Both the position numbers and the translations under genes were made by a program. 64,000 nucleotides of DNA from LMUY01 sp965276785. Its GTDB lineage: Bacteria > Pseudomonadota > Alphaproteobacteria > Acetobacterales > Acetobacteraceae. Shown here in pieces: positions 9,708 through 18,318 of this stretch. Under the pieces are notes generated by a model. That model saw nothing but the letters and a program-made list of their open reading frames with translations, did no database searches and was not told the DNA's origin. The stretch covers positions 682,001 through 746,000 of the forward strand of contig OZ255629.1 of the NCBI GenBank assembly GCA_965276785.1, read 5' to 3'. Each line of letters starts with the position of its first letter. Position 1 is the stretch's first letter.

Positions 9708-10399
9708 GCCTCGCCCAAGTGGATTGGGCCGCGGCGGCGGCCGGTTTGGAATCCGCCGGCTATGCCGTGATCGGACCCGTGCTGAGCCCCGCCGAATGCG
9801 CCGCTTTGGCGGCTTGCTATGACCAGGAGGAGACGTTCCGCAGCCACATCCTCATGGCGCGGCACGGCTTCGGCCGCGGCGAGTACAAGTATTTCGCCTA
9901 TCCGCTCCCCACTCCGGTGGCCGACTTGCGGTCCGCGCTGTACCCGCATTTGGCAGCCGTTGCGAACGCCTGGGCCGCCAGCTTGGACGAGGAAGCCCGC
10001 TTTCCACCCGAGCATGCCGCTTACCTCGCCACCTGCCACACGGCCGGACAGACCCGGCCCACTCCGCTGCTGCTGCGCTACCGGCCCGGCGACTACAATT
10101 GCTTGCACCAGGACCTCTACGGCCCGCTGCATTTTCCCCTGCAGGCCACCGTCTTGCTCAGCCGCCCCGGCTCCGACTTCACCGGTGGCGAGTTCGTGCT
10201 GACCGAGCAGCGTCCGCGGATGCAGTCCCGTGCCGAGGTGGTCTCGCTGGCATTGGGGGAGGCGGTGGTGTTCGCGGTGCACCAGCGGCCGGTCCAAGGC
10301 ACCCGCGGCGCCTACCGGGTGGCGATGCGGCATGGCGTCAGCCGGGTCCGCAGCGGGCAGCGGCACACGCTGGGGCTGATCTTCCACGACGCCCGGTGA
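9704..10399 (+). CDS. 2-oxoglutarate/Fe(II)-dependent oxygenase coupled to ada
   Basis: 231 residues. The double-stranded beta-helix iron site is visible as His135-x-Asp137 (CLHQDLYG) and distal His210 (AMRHGVSRVRSG), with Arg220 placed to bind the 2-oxoglutarate carboxylate (GQRHTLGLIFHDA). TGGEFVLTEQRPR is typical of prolyl-4-hydroxylase-like proteins. The start is a GTG overlapping the ada stop (GTGA), so it should be made together with Ada. The coupling suggests a role in the alkylation response, such as oxidative demethylation, but it is not an AlkB by its motifs. Family confident, substrate unknown. Confidence 0.85.
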   Translation: MSLAQVDWAAAAAGLESAGYAVIGPVLSPAECAALAACYDQEETFRSHILMARHGFGRGEYKYFAYPLPTPVADLRSALYPHLAAVANAWAASLDEEARFPPEHAAYLATCHTAGQTRPTPLLLRYRPGDYNCLHQDLYGPLHFPLQATVLLSRPGSDFTGGEFVLTEQRPRMQSRAEVVSLALGEAVVFAVHQRPVQGTRGAYRVAMRHGVSRVRSGQRHTLGLIFHDAR

Positions 10400-10460
10400 A
10401 ATCGCGGTAAGCTGCGGGCAAGATCGGCGCCAGCCGACCTGTCCTCGGGAGGAAGCCGCC

Positions 10461-12080
10461 GTGTCCCCGTTCGATCTACCTAAGACCGCCGCCAACTACG
10501 TCGCGCTGACGCCGCTGTCGTTCCTGGATCGCGCTGAGCAGGTCTATCCGCACCGGCTGGCGGTGGTGCATGGCGAGCATCGCAAAACCTGGGCCGACAC
10601 GGCACAGCGCTGCCGCCGCTTCGCCTCCGCCCTGGCCCGGTGTGGCGTGCAGCGCGGCGACGTGGTGGCGGTGATGGCGCCCAACACACCGCCAGCCTTC
10701 GAGGCCCACTTTGCGGTCCCCATGCTGGGCGCTGTGCTGAACGCGTTGAACGTGAGGCTGGACGCCGACACCATCGCCTACATCCTGGGCCATGGCGGCG
10801 CCAAGCTTCTGGTCACTGACCGGGAGTTTGCCGGCACCGTGTCTGCCGCGCTGGCGCTGCTGCCGCCGGAGCGGCGGCCCTTGGTAGTGGACATCGACGA
10901 TCCGCTCGCCCCATTGGGCGCTCGGCTCGGGAAGGTCGAATACGAGGCGTTCCTGGCCGGCGGCGACCCGGATTTCACACCTCCGGGGCCAGAGGACGAG
11001 TGGGACGCGATTGCGCTGAACTACACGTCCGGCACCACCGGGCGGCCCAAAGGTGTCGTCACCCACCACCGTGGCGCCTACCTTAATGCGGTGGGCAATC
11101 TGCTGGCCTGGTCGATGCCGCGCCACCCGGTCTATCTCTGGACGCTGCCGATGTTCCACTGCAACGGCTGGTGCTTCCCGTGGTCGGTGACGGCGATGGC
11201 CGGCACCCATGTCTGCCTGCGCCGGGTCGAGGCGGGTGTCATTTTGCAGGCGCTGGAGAGCGAGGGCGTCACGCATCTCTGCGCCGCGCCGATTGTGATG
11301 GGCCTAATCCTGAATGCGCCGGGAATGCCGGCCCGCCCGACGCCGGTGGCGATCATGACCGCCGGGGCCGCGCCGCCCGCGGCGGTGATCGAAGGCATGG
11401 AGCGGCTCGGCTTCATCATCACCCACACCTATGGACTCACCGAGTGCTACGGCCCGTGCAGCGGCTGCGAGTGGGATCCAGAGTGGAACACGCTTGCGAC
11501 AGCCGACCAGGCCGCCATCAAGGCGCGGCAGGGTGTGCCTTACCTCACGCAGCAGGCCATGATCGTCGCCGACCCGGCCACCTTGCAGCCCGTGCCGCAA
11601 GACGGCCAGACCATGGGCGAGGTGCTGATCCGCGGCAACGTCATGATGAAAGGCTATCTCGGCAGCGAGGCTGCCACCGCCGATGCGTTCGCCGGCGGCT
11701 GGTTCCACACCGGAGACCTTGGCGTTTGGCATCAACGCGGCTTTGTGGAGATTCGCGACCGGGCGAAGGACATCATTATCAGCGGCGGCGAGAACATCTC
11801 CACCATCGAGGTCGAGAGCGTATTGTACCGGCATCCCGCGGTGCTGGAAGTGGCGGTGGTGGCGCGCCCGGATGCGACATGGGGCGAGACGCCGTGTGCG
11901 TTCGTCACCCTCAAGCCGGACCTGGACGCGACGGCGGAGGACCTCATTGCGTTCTGCCGCGCCAACATCGCCCACTTCAAGGCGCCCCGGACCGTAGTGT
12001 TCGGCCCGTTGCCCAAGACCAGCACCGGCAAGATGCAGAAATACCTGCTGCGCGACCGGGCGCGGCAACTCCCGACCTGA
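10461..12080 (+). CDS. AMP-dependent acyl-CoA synthetase
   Basis: 539-residue member of the ANL superfamily that activates a carboxylic acid to acyl-CoA through an acyl-adenylate. Motifs in order: the P-loop-like YTSGTTGRPKGVV near residue 190, YGLTECYGPCSGCEWD (A5 motif), GWFHTGDLGVWH, IIISGGENIS, and the C-terminal catalytic Lys in KTSTGKMQKYLLR. The GTG start has GGAGGAAG upstream. The overall pattern fits the medium/long-chain or DmdB-like clade of acyl-CoA synthetases. The end is one base from the convergent SDR gene, so the two share no terminator space. Confidence 0.93.
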   Translation: MSPFDLPKTAANYVALTPLSFLDRAEQVYPHRLAVVHGEHRKTWADTAQRCRRFASALARCGVQRGDVVAVMAPNTPPAFEAHFAVPMLGAVLNALNVRLDADTIAYILGHGGAKLLVTDREFAGTVSAALALLPPERRPLVVDIDDPLAPLGARLGKVEYEAFLAGGDPDFTPPGPEDEWDAIALNYTSGTTGRPKGVVTHHRGAYLNAVGNLLAWSMPRHPVYLWTLPMFHCNGWCFPWSVTAMAGTHVCLRRVEAGVILQALESEGVTHLCAAPIVMGLILNAPGMPARPTPVAIMTAGAAPPAAVIEGMERLGFIITHTYGLTECYGPCSGCEWDPEWNTLATADQAAIKARQGVPYLTQQAMIVADPATLQPVPQDGQTMGEVLIRGNVMMKGYLGSEAATADAFAGGWFHTGDLGVWHQRGFVEIRDRAKDIIISGGENISTIEVESVLYRHPAVLEVAVVARPDATWGETPCAFVTLKPDLDATAEDLIAFCRANIAHFKAPRTVVFGPLPKTSTGKMQKYLLRDRARQLPT

Positions 12081-12081
12081 G

Positions 12082-12861
12082 CTACGCCACTGAGCCGCGC
12101 GCGGCCAGCCCCCCGTCGATGGTAACGACCGTGCCGCTGATGTAGCTGGCGCGCGGCGAAGCCAGGAAGGCGGCGAGGTCTGCCACCTCCTCGGCCGTGG
12201 CGGCCCGTTTGCCGGGGAAGCGTTCGAACAGTTCCTGCCAGCGCGCTTCGTCGCCGAACCGTTCCTGGGCCCGGTGACGCATCAACCGGACGATCCGGTC
12301 GGTGGCGACCGGGCCGGGATTGATGCCCACCATGCGCACGCCGTCGTCCAGGCTGCGGCCGCCGATGGCGCGGGTGAACGCCATCAGGGCGGCATTCCCG
12401 GTCGACCCGGCGAAGTAGCTGGCGTCCCAGTTTTCTCCGGAGTTGCCGATGATGTTCACGATCACGCCGCCACGGACTGCCATGCCCGGATAGAACAGCC
12501 GGCAAAGGGTTATGTAGCCGAACAGCTTGAGGTCGAACCCCGTGCGCAACGCTGCGTCGCTGACTGCCGTGAGCCGTCCGGCGGGAATGTCGCCGGCGTT
12601 GTTGACCAGGATGTCGCTATCGGCGGCGGCCGCGGCCAGTTGCTCCATGGCGGCGGTGGAGGACAGGTCTAGCGCATGCACGCTGACGCGGACGCCTCGG
12701 GCGGCGGTGAGTTCGGCGGCGGCTTGCTCCATCGCCGGGCCGTTGCGTGCGGCCAGATGGAGATGGCAGCCCTCCGCCGCGAATGTCCGGGCGCAGGCCA
12801 GTCCGATGCCCTTGGAGGCGCCGGTGATGAGGGCGGTCTTGCCGGTGAGGTCAAGCTGCAT
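12082..12861 (-). CDS. SDR-family oxidoreductase lacking the canonical YxxxK lysine
   Basis: 259 residues with the classical SDR cofactor loop TGASKGIG near the N terminus, the NNAGD motif and a Rossmann fold. In place of the usual Y-x-x-x-K, the catalytic region reads YFAGSTGNAALMAF, so the Lys appears replaced (Gly/Asn at the aligned positions). A subgroup of SDRs carries this change, so it may be a real subfamily rather than decay. The adjacent acyl-CoA synthetase suggests a role with acyl or 3-hydroxyacyl substrates, but this is only context. Confidence 0.85.
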   Translation of the reverse strand: MQLDLTGKTALITGASKGIGLACARTFAAEGCHLHLAARNGPAMEQAAAELTAARGVRVSVHALDLSSTAAMEQLAAAAADSDILVNNAGDIPAGRLTAVSDAALRTGFDLKLFGYITLCRLFYPGMAVRGGVIVNIIGNSGENWDASYFAGSTGNAALMAFTRAIGGRSLDDGVRMVGINPGPVATDRIVRLMRHRAQERFGDEARWQELFERFPGKRAATAEEVADLAAFLASPRASYISGTVVTIDGGLAARGSVA

Positions 12862-12919
12862 GAGTGTCGTTCACTCCCCCTCGCCTGCGGTCAGGATGAT
12901 GGCATAGACACCGCCACGG

Positions 12920-13074
12920 CCGGACTTGATCCTTCGCAATTGATACAAGTCCTCGCAGGTTCCAGCCGTGAAGCACTGCGGCGTCAATGACGATCGGTCC
13001 AGATCCAGAAAATCCAAAGGCTGGCACCATCAAGGCCGGAAAAAGATGTGTGCATCGCGAAGGATCAAGTCCGG
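12920..13074. repeat. Inverted repeat with 18-bp arms, possible small palindromic element
   Basis: CCGGACTTGATCCTTCGC at 12920-12937 is repeated perfectly in inverse orientation at 13057-13074, enclosing about 119 bases. The right arm continues into GGGCATAACGAG, which resembles the common alphaproteobacterial intergenic repeat ending in ATGCCCGGACTTGATC. It fills most of the 230-base gap between the SDR and PhzF genes. No good gene is seen inside. Confidence 0.6.
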
Positions 13075-13092
13075 GCATAACGAGAACCCGTC

Positions 13093-13932
13093 CTACGAAG
13101 CTGGCGTGATCAGGCGGGCGTCGCCCGAAACGCGGATGCTGGCGCCGGGCTCGCCGGTGATCTCGGCGCATAAACGCGACGGCATGGCCATGTCCTCTCC
13201 TTGGATAATCTCAATTGCGCCGCCATGCGGCCAGCCAAGGTCCCGCAGGTAGCCGGCGAGGGCGGCGGCGGCGGCTCCGGTGGCCGGGTCTTCGTAAACA
13301 CCGCCAAGCGGGAAAGGGTTGCGGGCGTGAAACCGGTGCGGACCCTCGGCATGGATCAGGCTGAATGTGCCAATGCTTTCGCGCAGAGCCAGTGCCCGCC
13401 CGGCCTCAAGCTCATACCGCATTGCGGACAGACACTCGCGATCACGGAGAGCCAGCACGAGGTGGTCCGCCCCGGCATGCGCGATGGCCGGCGGAATCCT
13501 CGGATCCAGCGCATCGGCGCGAATGGCAAATAGCTTGAGCGCTTCGGCGAGCAGCGTGTTGCCGGCCGGACGGCTGCGGGTCGGTGGCGATTGCAGGGCG
13601 GCAGACAGCCTATCCTCGACCTGGCGTCCCTCCACAGTGATCCGCACCCGGTTGAGCTGGAGCGGGAAGGTGCCGTCGCCATGTTGCATGGCCAGCGCGG
13701 CCCCGAGCGCGATTGTGGCATGGCCGCAAAAGTCGACTTCTAGCATGGGCGCAAAGTAACGCACCCGCCATCCGGTGTTTTGGGGCGCGGCGAACGCCGT
13801 CTCCGAATATCCGATGTTCGCTGCCACATGCTGCATTTTGGCCACGTCCGGCAGTTCGGCGCAAAGCACGACCCCCGCCGGATTGCCGCCACGCGCGCCG
13901 TTCGAGAATGCCGCGATGCGCTGGACGTCCAT
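13093..13932 (-). CDS. PhzF-family isomerase
   Basis: About 279 residues from the ATG at 13932 (MDVQRIAAFSNGARGGNPAGVV), with GGGG just upstream; an ATG at 13995 adds 21 non-family residues. The fold is the duplicated diaminopimelate-epimerase-like PhzF fold. The catalytic Glu sits in NIGYSETAFA (about residue 45), and FCGHATIALGAAL and EDPATGAAAAALAGYL are the two family signatures. PhzF proper isomerises dihydro-hydroxyanthranilate in phenazine synthesis, but most family members have unknown substrates, and no phenazine genes are present here. Confidence 0.9.
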   Translation of the reverse strand: MDVQRIAAFSNGARGGNPAGVVLCAELPDVAKMQHVAANIGYSETAFAAPQNTGWRVRYFAPMLEVDFCGHATIALGAALAMQHGDGTFPLQLNRVRITVEGRQVEDRLSAALQSPPTRSRPAGNTLLAEALKLFAIRADALDPRIPPAIAHAGADHLVLALRDRECLSAMRYELEAGRALALRESIGTFSLIHAEGPHRFHARNPFPLGGVYEDPATGAAAAALAGYLRDLGWPHGGAIEIIQGEDMAMPSRLCAEITGEPGASIRVSGDARLITPAS

Positions 13933-14002
13933 GCTGCCCCGAACCATGCTGGTCGCTGCCACGCCCCAGTTACCGGGGGGCGTCAGAGCCTCCATTCGCG
14001 AC

Positions 14003-15262
<1,260 letters not shown>

Positions 15263-15286
15263 GAGTCGTGACATCCTTTCGGCTCG

Positions 15287-15841
15287 TTACATCCTGGGCA
15301 AAGCGGTGCCGCGTTGGCGCATATACTTGCCGGCGCGGTCGGCATAGCTCACCTCGCAGGGTTCGGCCCCCTGCAGGAACAGGAACTGGCAAATGCCTTC
15401 TCCCGCGTAAATTCGTGCCGGCAGCGGCGTCGTGTTGCTGATTTCGATTGTCACCTGCCCCTCCCATTCCGGCTCCAGCGGGGTCACGTTCACGATGATG
15501 CCGCAGCGTGCGTAGGTGGATTTGCCGAGGCACACCACCAGGATGTCCCGCGGGATGCGGAAATATTCCATGGTATGGGCCAGCGCGAAGCTGTTGGGCG
15601 GGATGATCGCAACCGGTCCCTGCCGATCGACGAAGCTGTCGGGGGAGAAATGTTTCGGGTCCACCACGGCGCTGTCGACATTGGTGAAAATCTTGAACTG
15701 ATCGGCTACGCGGGCGTCGTAGCCATAGGACGACAGCCCGTAGCTGATCACGCCATCCCGTTTTTGCGCTTCGGTGAACGGCTCGATCATCGCGTGTTCT
15801 TGCGCCATGCGGCGTATCCAGCGGTCGGCCATCACGGGCAT
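15287..15841 (-). CDS. dcd: dCTP deaminase
   Basis: 184 residues from the ATG at 15841 (MPVMADRWIRRMAQEH), matching the usual 184-189 length; a TGGAG lies nine bases upstream. An upstream in-frame start at 15955 adds unrelated sequence. Dcd deaminates dCTP to dUTP for thymidylate synthesis. The family core is clear: EPFTEAQKRDGVISYGLSSY, SFVDRQGPVAIIPPNSFALA, and the C-terminal nucleotide-closing tail with YADRAGKYMRQRG. It is in a minus-strand run with cbpA, cbpM and murA. Confidence 0.95.
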   Translation of the reverse strand: MPVMADRWIRRMAQEHAMIEPFTEAQKRDGVISYGLSSYGYDARVADQFKIFTNVDSAVVDPKHFSPDSFVDRQGPVAIIPPNSFALAHTMEYFRIPRDILVVCLGKSTYARCGIIVNVTPLEPEWEGQVTIEISNTTPLPARIYAGEGICQFLFLQGAEPCEVSYADRAGKYMRQRGTALPRM

Positions 15842-15872
15842 GGGCGGGCACTCCAGGCGGGGAGGGGCTTGC

Positions 15873-16073
15873 CTACCGCACCCGACCGCGCCGCGGCAAT
15901 CGCGGCCCGCCAGCTTCTTCCACGCCCGCCTGCGGGACAAGGCCGGGTGGTTCACTCTGCTGCGCCTTGCGCCGCCGCAAATTCGCCCGCAGCGCCGCGG
16001 CCTGCCGCTCTCGCCGCGCGGCCAGTGCTGCCTGTGCCCGCTCGGTCAGGCCCGGCTGCTGCTTGTCCACCAT
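15873..16073 (-). CDS. Small basic protein, 66 residues, coupled to cbpM
   Basis: The ATG at 16073 overlaps the cbpM stop by one base (TGATG), so expression probably depends on cbpM translation. The product is rich in Arg, Ala and Gln, with LTERAQAALAARRERQ and LRANLRRRKAQQ predicted to form a charged helix, then a Pro/Gly tail. It has no signal peptide or membrane segment. I recall similar short Arg/Ala-rich hypothetical proteins in alphaproteobacteria but know no function. A nucleic-acid or chaperone partner role is possible from composition and context only. Confidence 0.65.
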   Translation of the reverse strand: MVDKQQPGLTERAQAALAARRERQAAALRANLRRRKAQQSEPPGLVPQAGVEEAGGPRLPRRGRVR

Positions 16074-16393
16074 CACAACTCCGCCAACGCTTGCAGCACG
16101 GCCCGCTTGGCGTCCAGCGGCGCCGACTCCAGCGCCTCGCAAACCGCCCGCATCTGCCGCCGCGCCTGATACACCTGGTCCAGCAAGCCGAGCACCGTCG
16201 GCAACGCGTCCTCGTTCACGGCGAGTTCGTCCCGCAGCGCCACAATGAGCCGGACCCGCGCCACGTCGATCGGCTGGAACGTCCAAGCGCCGGGCCCGCC
16301 ATCTGGGCGCACCCAGGCGTGCTCAATCCAGCGCTGCACCTCCGCCACTTGGGCGCCGCTGACATGAAGCGGCAGCATTTCCAACGTGACCAC
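16073..16393 (-). CDS. cbpM: Chaperone modulator CbpM
   Basis: 106 residues, 12 bases after cbpA on the same strand. CbpM binds the J domain of CbpA and blocks its co-chaperone and DNA-binding activities. The sequence has the family's helical, MerR-like pattern: VSGAQVAEVQRWIEHAW near the N terminus and VNEDALPTVLGLLDQVY in the middle. Gene pairing with cbpA is the usual arrangement and supports the call. Confidence 0.85.
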   Translation of the reverse strand: MVTLEMLPLHVSGAQVAEVQRWIEHAWVRPDGGPGAWTFQPIDVARVRLIVALRDELAVNEDALPTVLGLLDQVYQARRQMRAVCEALESAPLDAKRAVLQALAEL

Positions 16394-16405
16394 GCTCCCC
16401 TCCCA

Positions 16406-17323
16406 TCACGTGAGCCCAAACAGTCTGGCGCGCGGGTCCACCTCCTTGACCGGCGACCAGCCGCGCAGGAACGCCTCGAGCTTGTCGTCGGCATCCGGCA
16501 ACACCACCCGCAACGTCACCAATTGGTCGCCGGCCGGCCGGGTTCCCCGTGCCGCCACGCCGCGGCCGCGCAGCCGCAGCACCGTGCCGCTGTCCGACCG
16601 CTTCGGCACCGTCAGCGCCACGGGCCCGGTGACCGTCGGCACCTCGACCCGGCCGCCGAGCACCGCCTCCCTCAGCGTGATCGGCACCTCGATCAGCACG
16701 TCGTCGCCCTCACGCCGGAAGAAGCGGTGCGGGCGCACATGCACCTCGATCAGCGCATCGCCGCGCCCGCCGCCCAGCGCGCCCTCGTTGCCTTGCCCGC
16801 GCAGCCGCAAGGTTTGCCCGTCTTCCATGCCGGGGGGCACCCGCACGTCCAGCGTGCGGCCATCCGGCAGGGTGAGGCGCTGCTGCGCACCGGTGATGGC
16901 ATCGGGGAACTCCACCGCCAGGCTATAGTTCGCGTCCCGCCCGCGCTGGGACCGGGCGCCGCCACGCCCCTCGTTCACATGGGCGAACAGGTCGGCAAAG
17001 ATGTCCGACATGCCGGGCTCGCCCGCGTTGCTGTAGCGGGCGCCGCCCGCCATGCCGCTCATGTCGGCATAGCTGCGATAGCTCGGCCGCTCCTGCCGCG
17101 GCTCGCCCGCCGCGTCGATCTCGCCCCGATCGAACCGCGCCCGCTTCTCCGGATCGGACAGCAACTCGTTGGCGGCAGACACCGCCTTGAACGTGTCCTC
17201 GGCCGCCTTATTGCCGGGGTTCAAGTCGGGGTGATGCTTCTTGGCAAGCTTGCGATAGGCGCGGCGGATGTCCTCCGGGGACGCCTCCTTGGCCACGCCT
17301 AAAGTCTGATATGGGTCGGTCAT
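16406..17323 (-). CDS. cbpA: DnaJ-class co-chaperone CbpA (curved DNA-binding protein)
   Basis: 305 residues. The J domain (residues 4-70) begins DPYQTLGVAKEASPEDIRRA and contains the HPD triad in AKKHHPDLNPGN that stimulates DnaK ATPase. There is no zinc-finger region. After a Gly-containing linker, two C-terminal beta domains follow (RLTLPDGRTLDVRVPPGMED and SDSGTVLRLRGRGV). This is the class B/CbpA architecture. It heads the cbpA-cbpM-small protein-dcd-murA run. Confidence 0.93.
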   Translation of the reverse strand: MTDPYQTLGVAKEASPEDIRRAYRKLAKKHHPDLNPGNKAAEDTFKAVSAANELLSDPEKRARFDRGEIDAAGEPRQERPSYRSYADMSGMAGGARYSNAGEPGMSDIFADLFAHVNEGRGGARSQRGRDANYSLAVEFPDAITGAQQRLTLPDGRTLDVRVPPGMEDGQTLRLRGQGNEGALGGGRGDALIEVHVRPHRFFRREGDDVLIEVPITLREAVLGGRVEVPTVTGPVALTVPKRSDSGTVLRLRGRGVAARGTRPAGDQLVTLRVVLPDADDKLEAFLRGWSPVKEVDPRARLFGLT

Positions 17324-17374
17324 TCCAGTTCCACGAGCATCGTGACGCTGAAATGGATTGCAGCGCCTTGCGGA

Positions 17375-18232
17375 TCAACCGGTTTGACAGATTGGACACC
17401 AGTAGAGCCGCCGCCCGGCCATGTCTTCCGCCAGCACCGTGGTGCCGCAGACGCGGCATGGTTGCCCTTCCCGATGCGCGACGTAGCAGCGCGACCCCCG
17501 CCCGCCCGCCGCGCGCCCAGTGACGCCCGCTTTGCGCCGGTCGACCGGACGGATTGTGTCAATCCGGCCGCTCTTTACCCCATCCGACATCAAGCGGACC
17601 AGGTCCTGCCACATCGCCTGCCATTGGCACGCGGCAAGATCGCGACCCGGCCGGTGTGGGTCGATCCGGGCACAAAACAGCAGCTCGGCGCGATAGATGT
17701 TGCCGATGCCGGCCACCACGTCCTGCCGCATCAGTAATTGGCCGATCGCCGTCTTGGACTTGTCGATGCTGCTCCAGGCGCGCTCTGGGTCGGCGTCGCG
17801 GCGCAGTGGGTCGGGGCCGAGCTTGCGTTCCGCCGCAGCCTTACCCGACGCGTCCAGCAGCTCGCAGGCCGTCGGGCCACTCAAATCCGCCGCATGCCGC
17901 TCGCTCACCAGCCGCAGCCGTACCGCGCCGCGCGGAGCCGGTATTGCGTCCGCATCCACTGGCTCCGGCTTGCCGCGCCGCCGCCCGATCCCCTCCAGGC
18001 CCGGCCCGGCGAACCGCCACATGCCATACAGCCCCAGATGCACCCGAAGCCAGACCGGCCCGGCAAAGCCCCCGGCAAAGCCAAGGAACATCTGCTTGCC
18101 CCAAGCCGCGGCGCTCTCGAGCTCCAGCCCGTCGAGTGTGGCCGCGCCCTCGGCAAAGCGGCCCTGTGGCGAACTCGCCTCCAGCCGGTGGCCGACGAAC
18201 TGCTCGGCAAATGCCCGCGCCAGGCGGTGCAC
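17375..18232 (-). CDS. Fpg/Nei-family DNA glycosylase (Nei1-type) with apparently lost start codon
   Basis: The glycosylase body is clear: SPQGRFAEGAATLDG, AAAWGKQMFLGF, VHLGLYGMWRF, the helix-two-turn-helix IGNIYRAELLF and a zinc finger with CRVCGTT and YWCPICQTG. The family begins MPEGHTVHRLAR, where the N-terminal Pro is the nucleophile. Here that reading exists (18247 downwards: PEGHTVHRLAR), but the codon before Pro is TCG, not ATG. A GGGAG element lies seven bases upstream of that TCG, the right place for a start. The GTG at 18232, used here, would delete the catalytic Pro-Glu. Either a mutation or a sequence error. Confidence 0.8.
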   Translation of the reverse strand: MHRLARAFAEQFVGHRLEASSPQGRFAEGAATLDGLELESAAAWGKQMFLGFAGGFAGPVWLRVHLGLYGMWRFAGPGLEGIGRRRGKPEPVDADAIPAPRGAVRLRLVSERHAADLSGPTACELLDASGKAAAERKLGPDPLRRDADPERAWSSIDKSKTAIGQLLMRQDVVAGIGNIYRAELLFCARIDPHRPGRDLAACQWQAMWQDLVRLMSDGVKSGRIDTIRPVDRRKAGVTGRAAGGRGSRCYVAHREGQPCRVCGTTVLAEDMAGRRLYWCPICQTG

Positions 18233-18318
18233 GGTATGACCTTCGGGCGACGTCCGGCTCCCGGATGCTAGGGGTTGGTAGCTGAGGTGGCCCCATGCTG
18301 CTCTCCTGCAAGCGCAAT

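Noticed and set aside
12851..13252. Overlapping ORFs of about 100 codons in the SDR/PhzF gap
   Set aside because: They run through the inverted repeat and both neighbours; the amino-acid patterns reflect a repeat element, not a protein.
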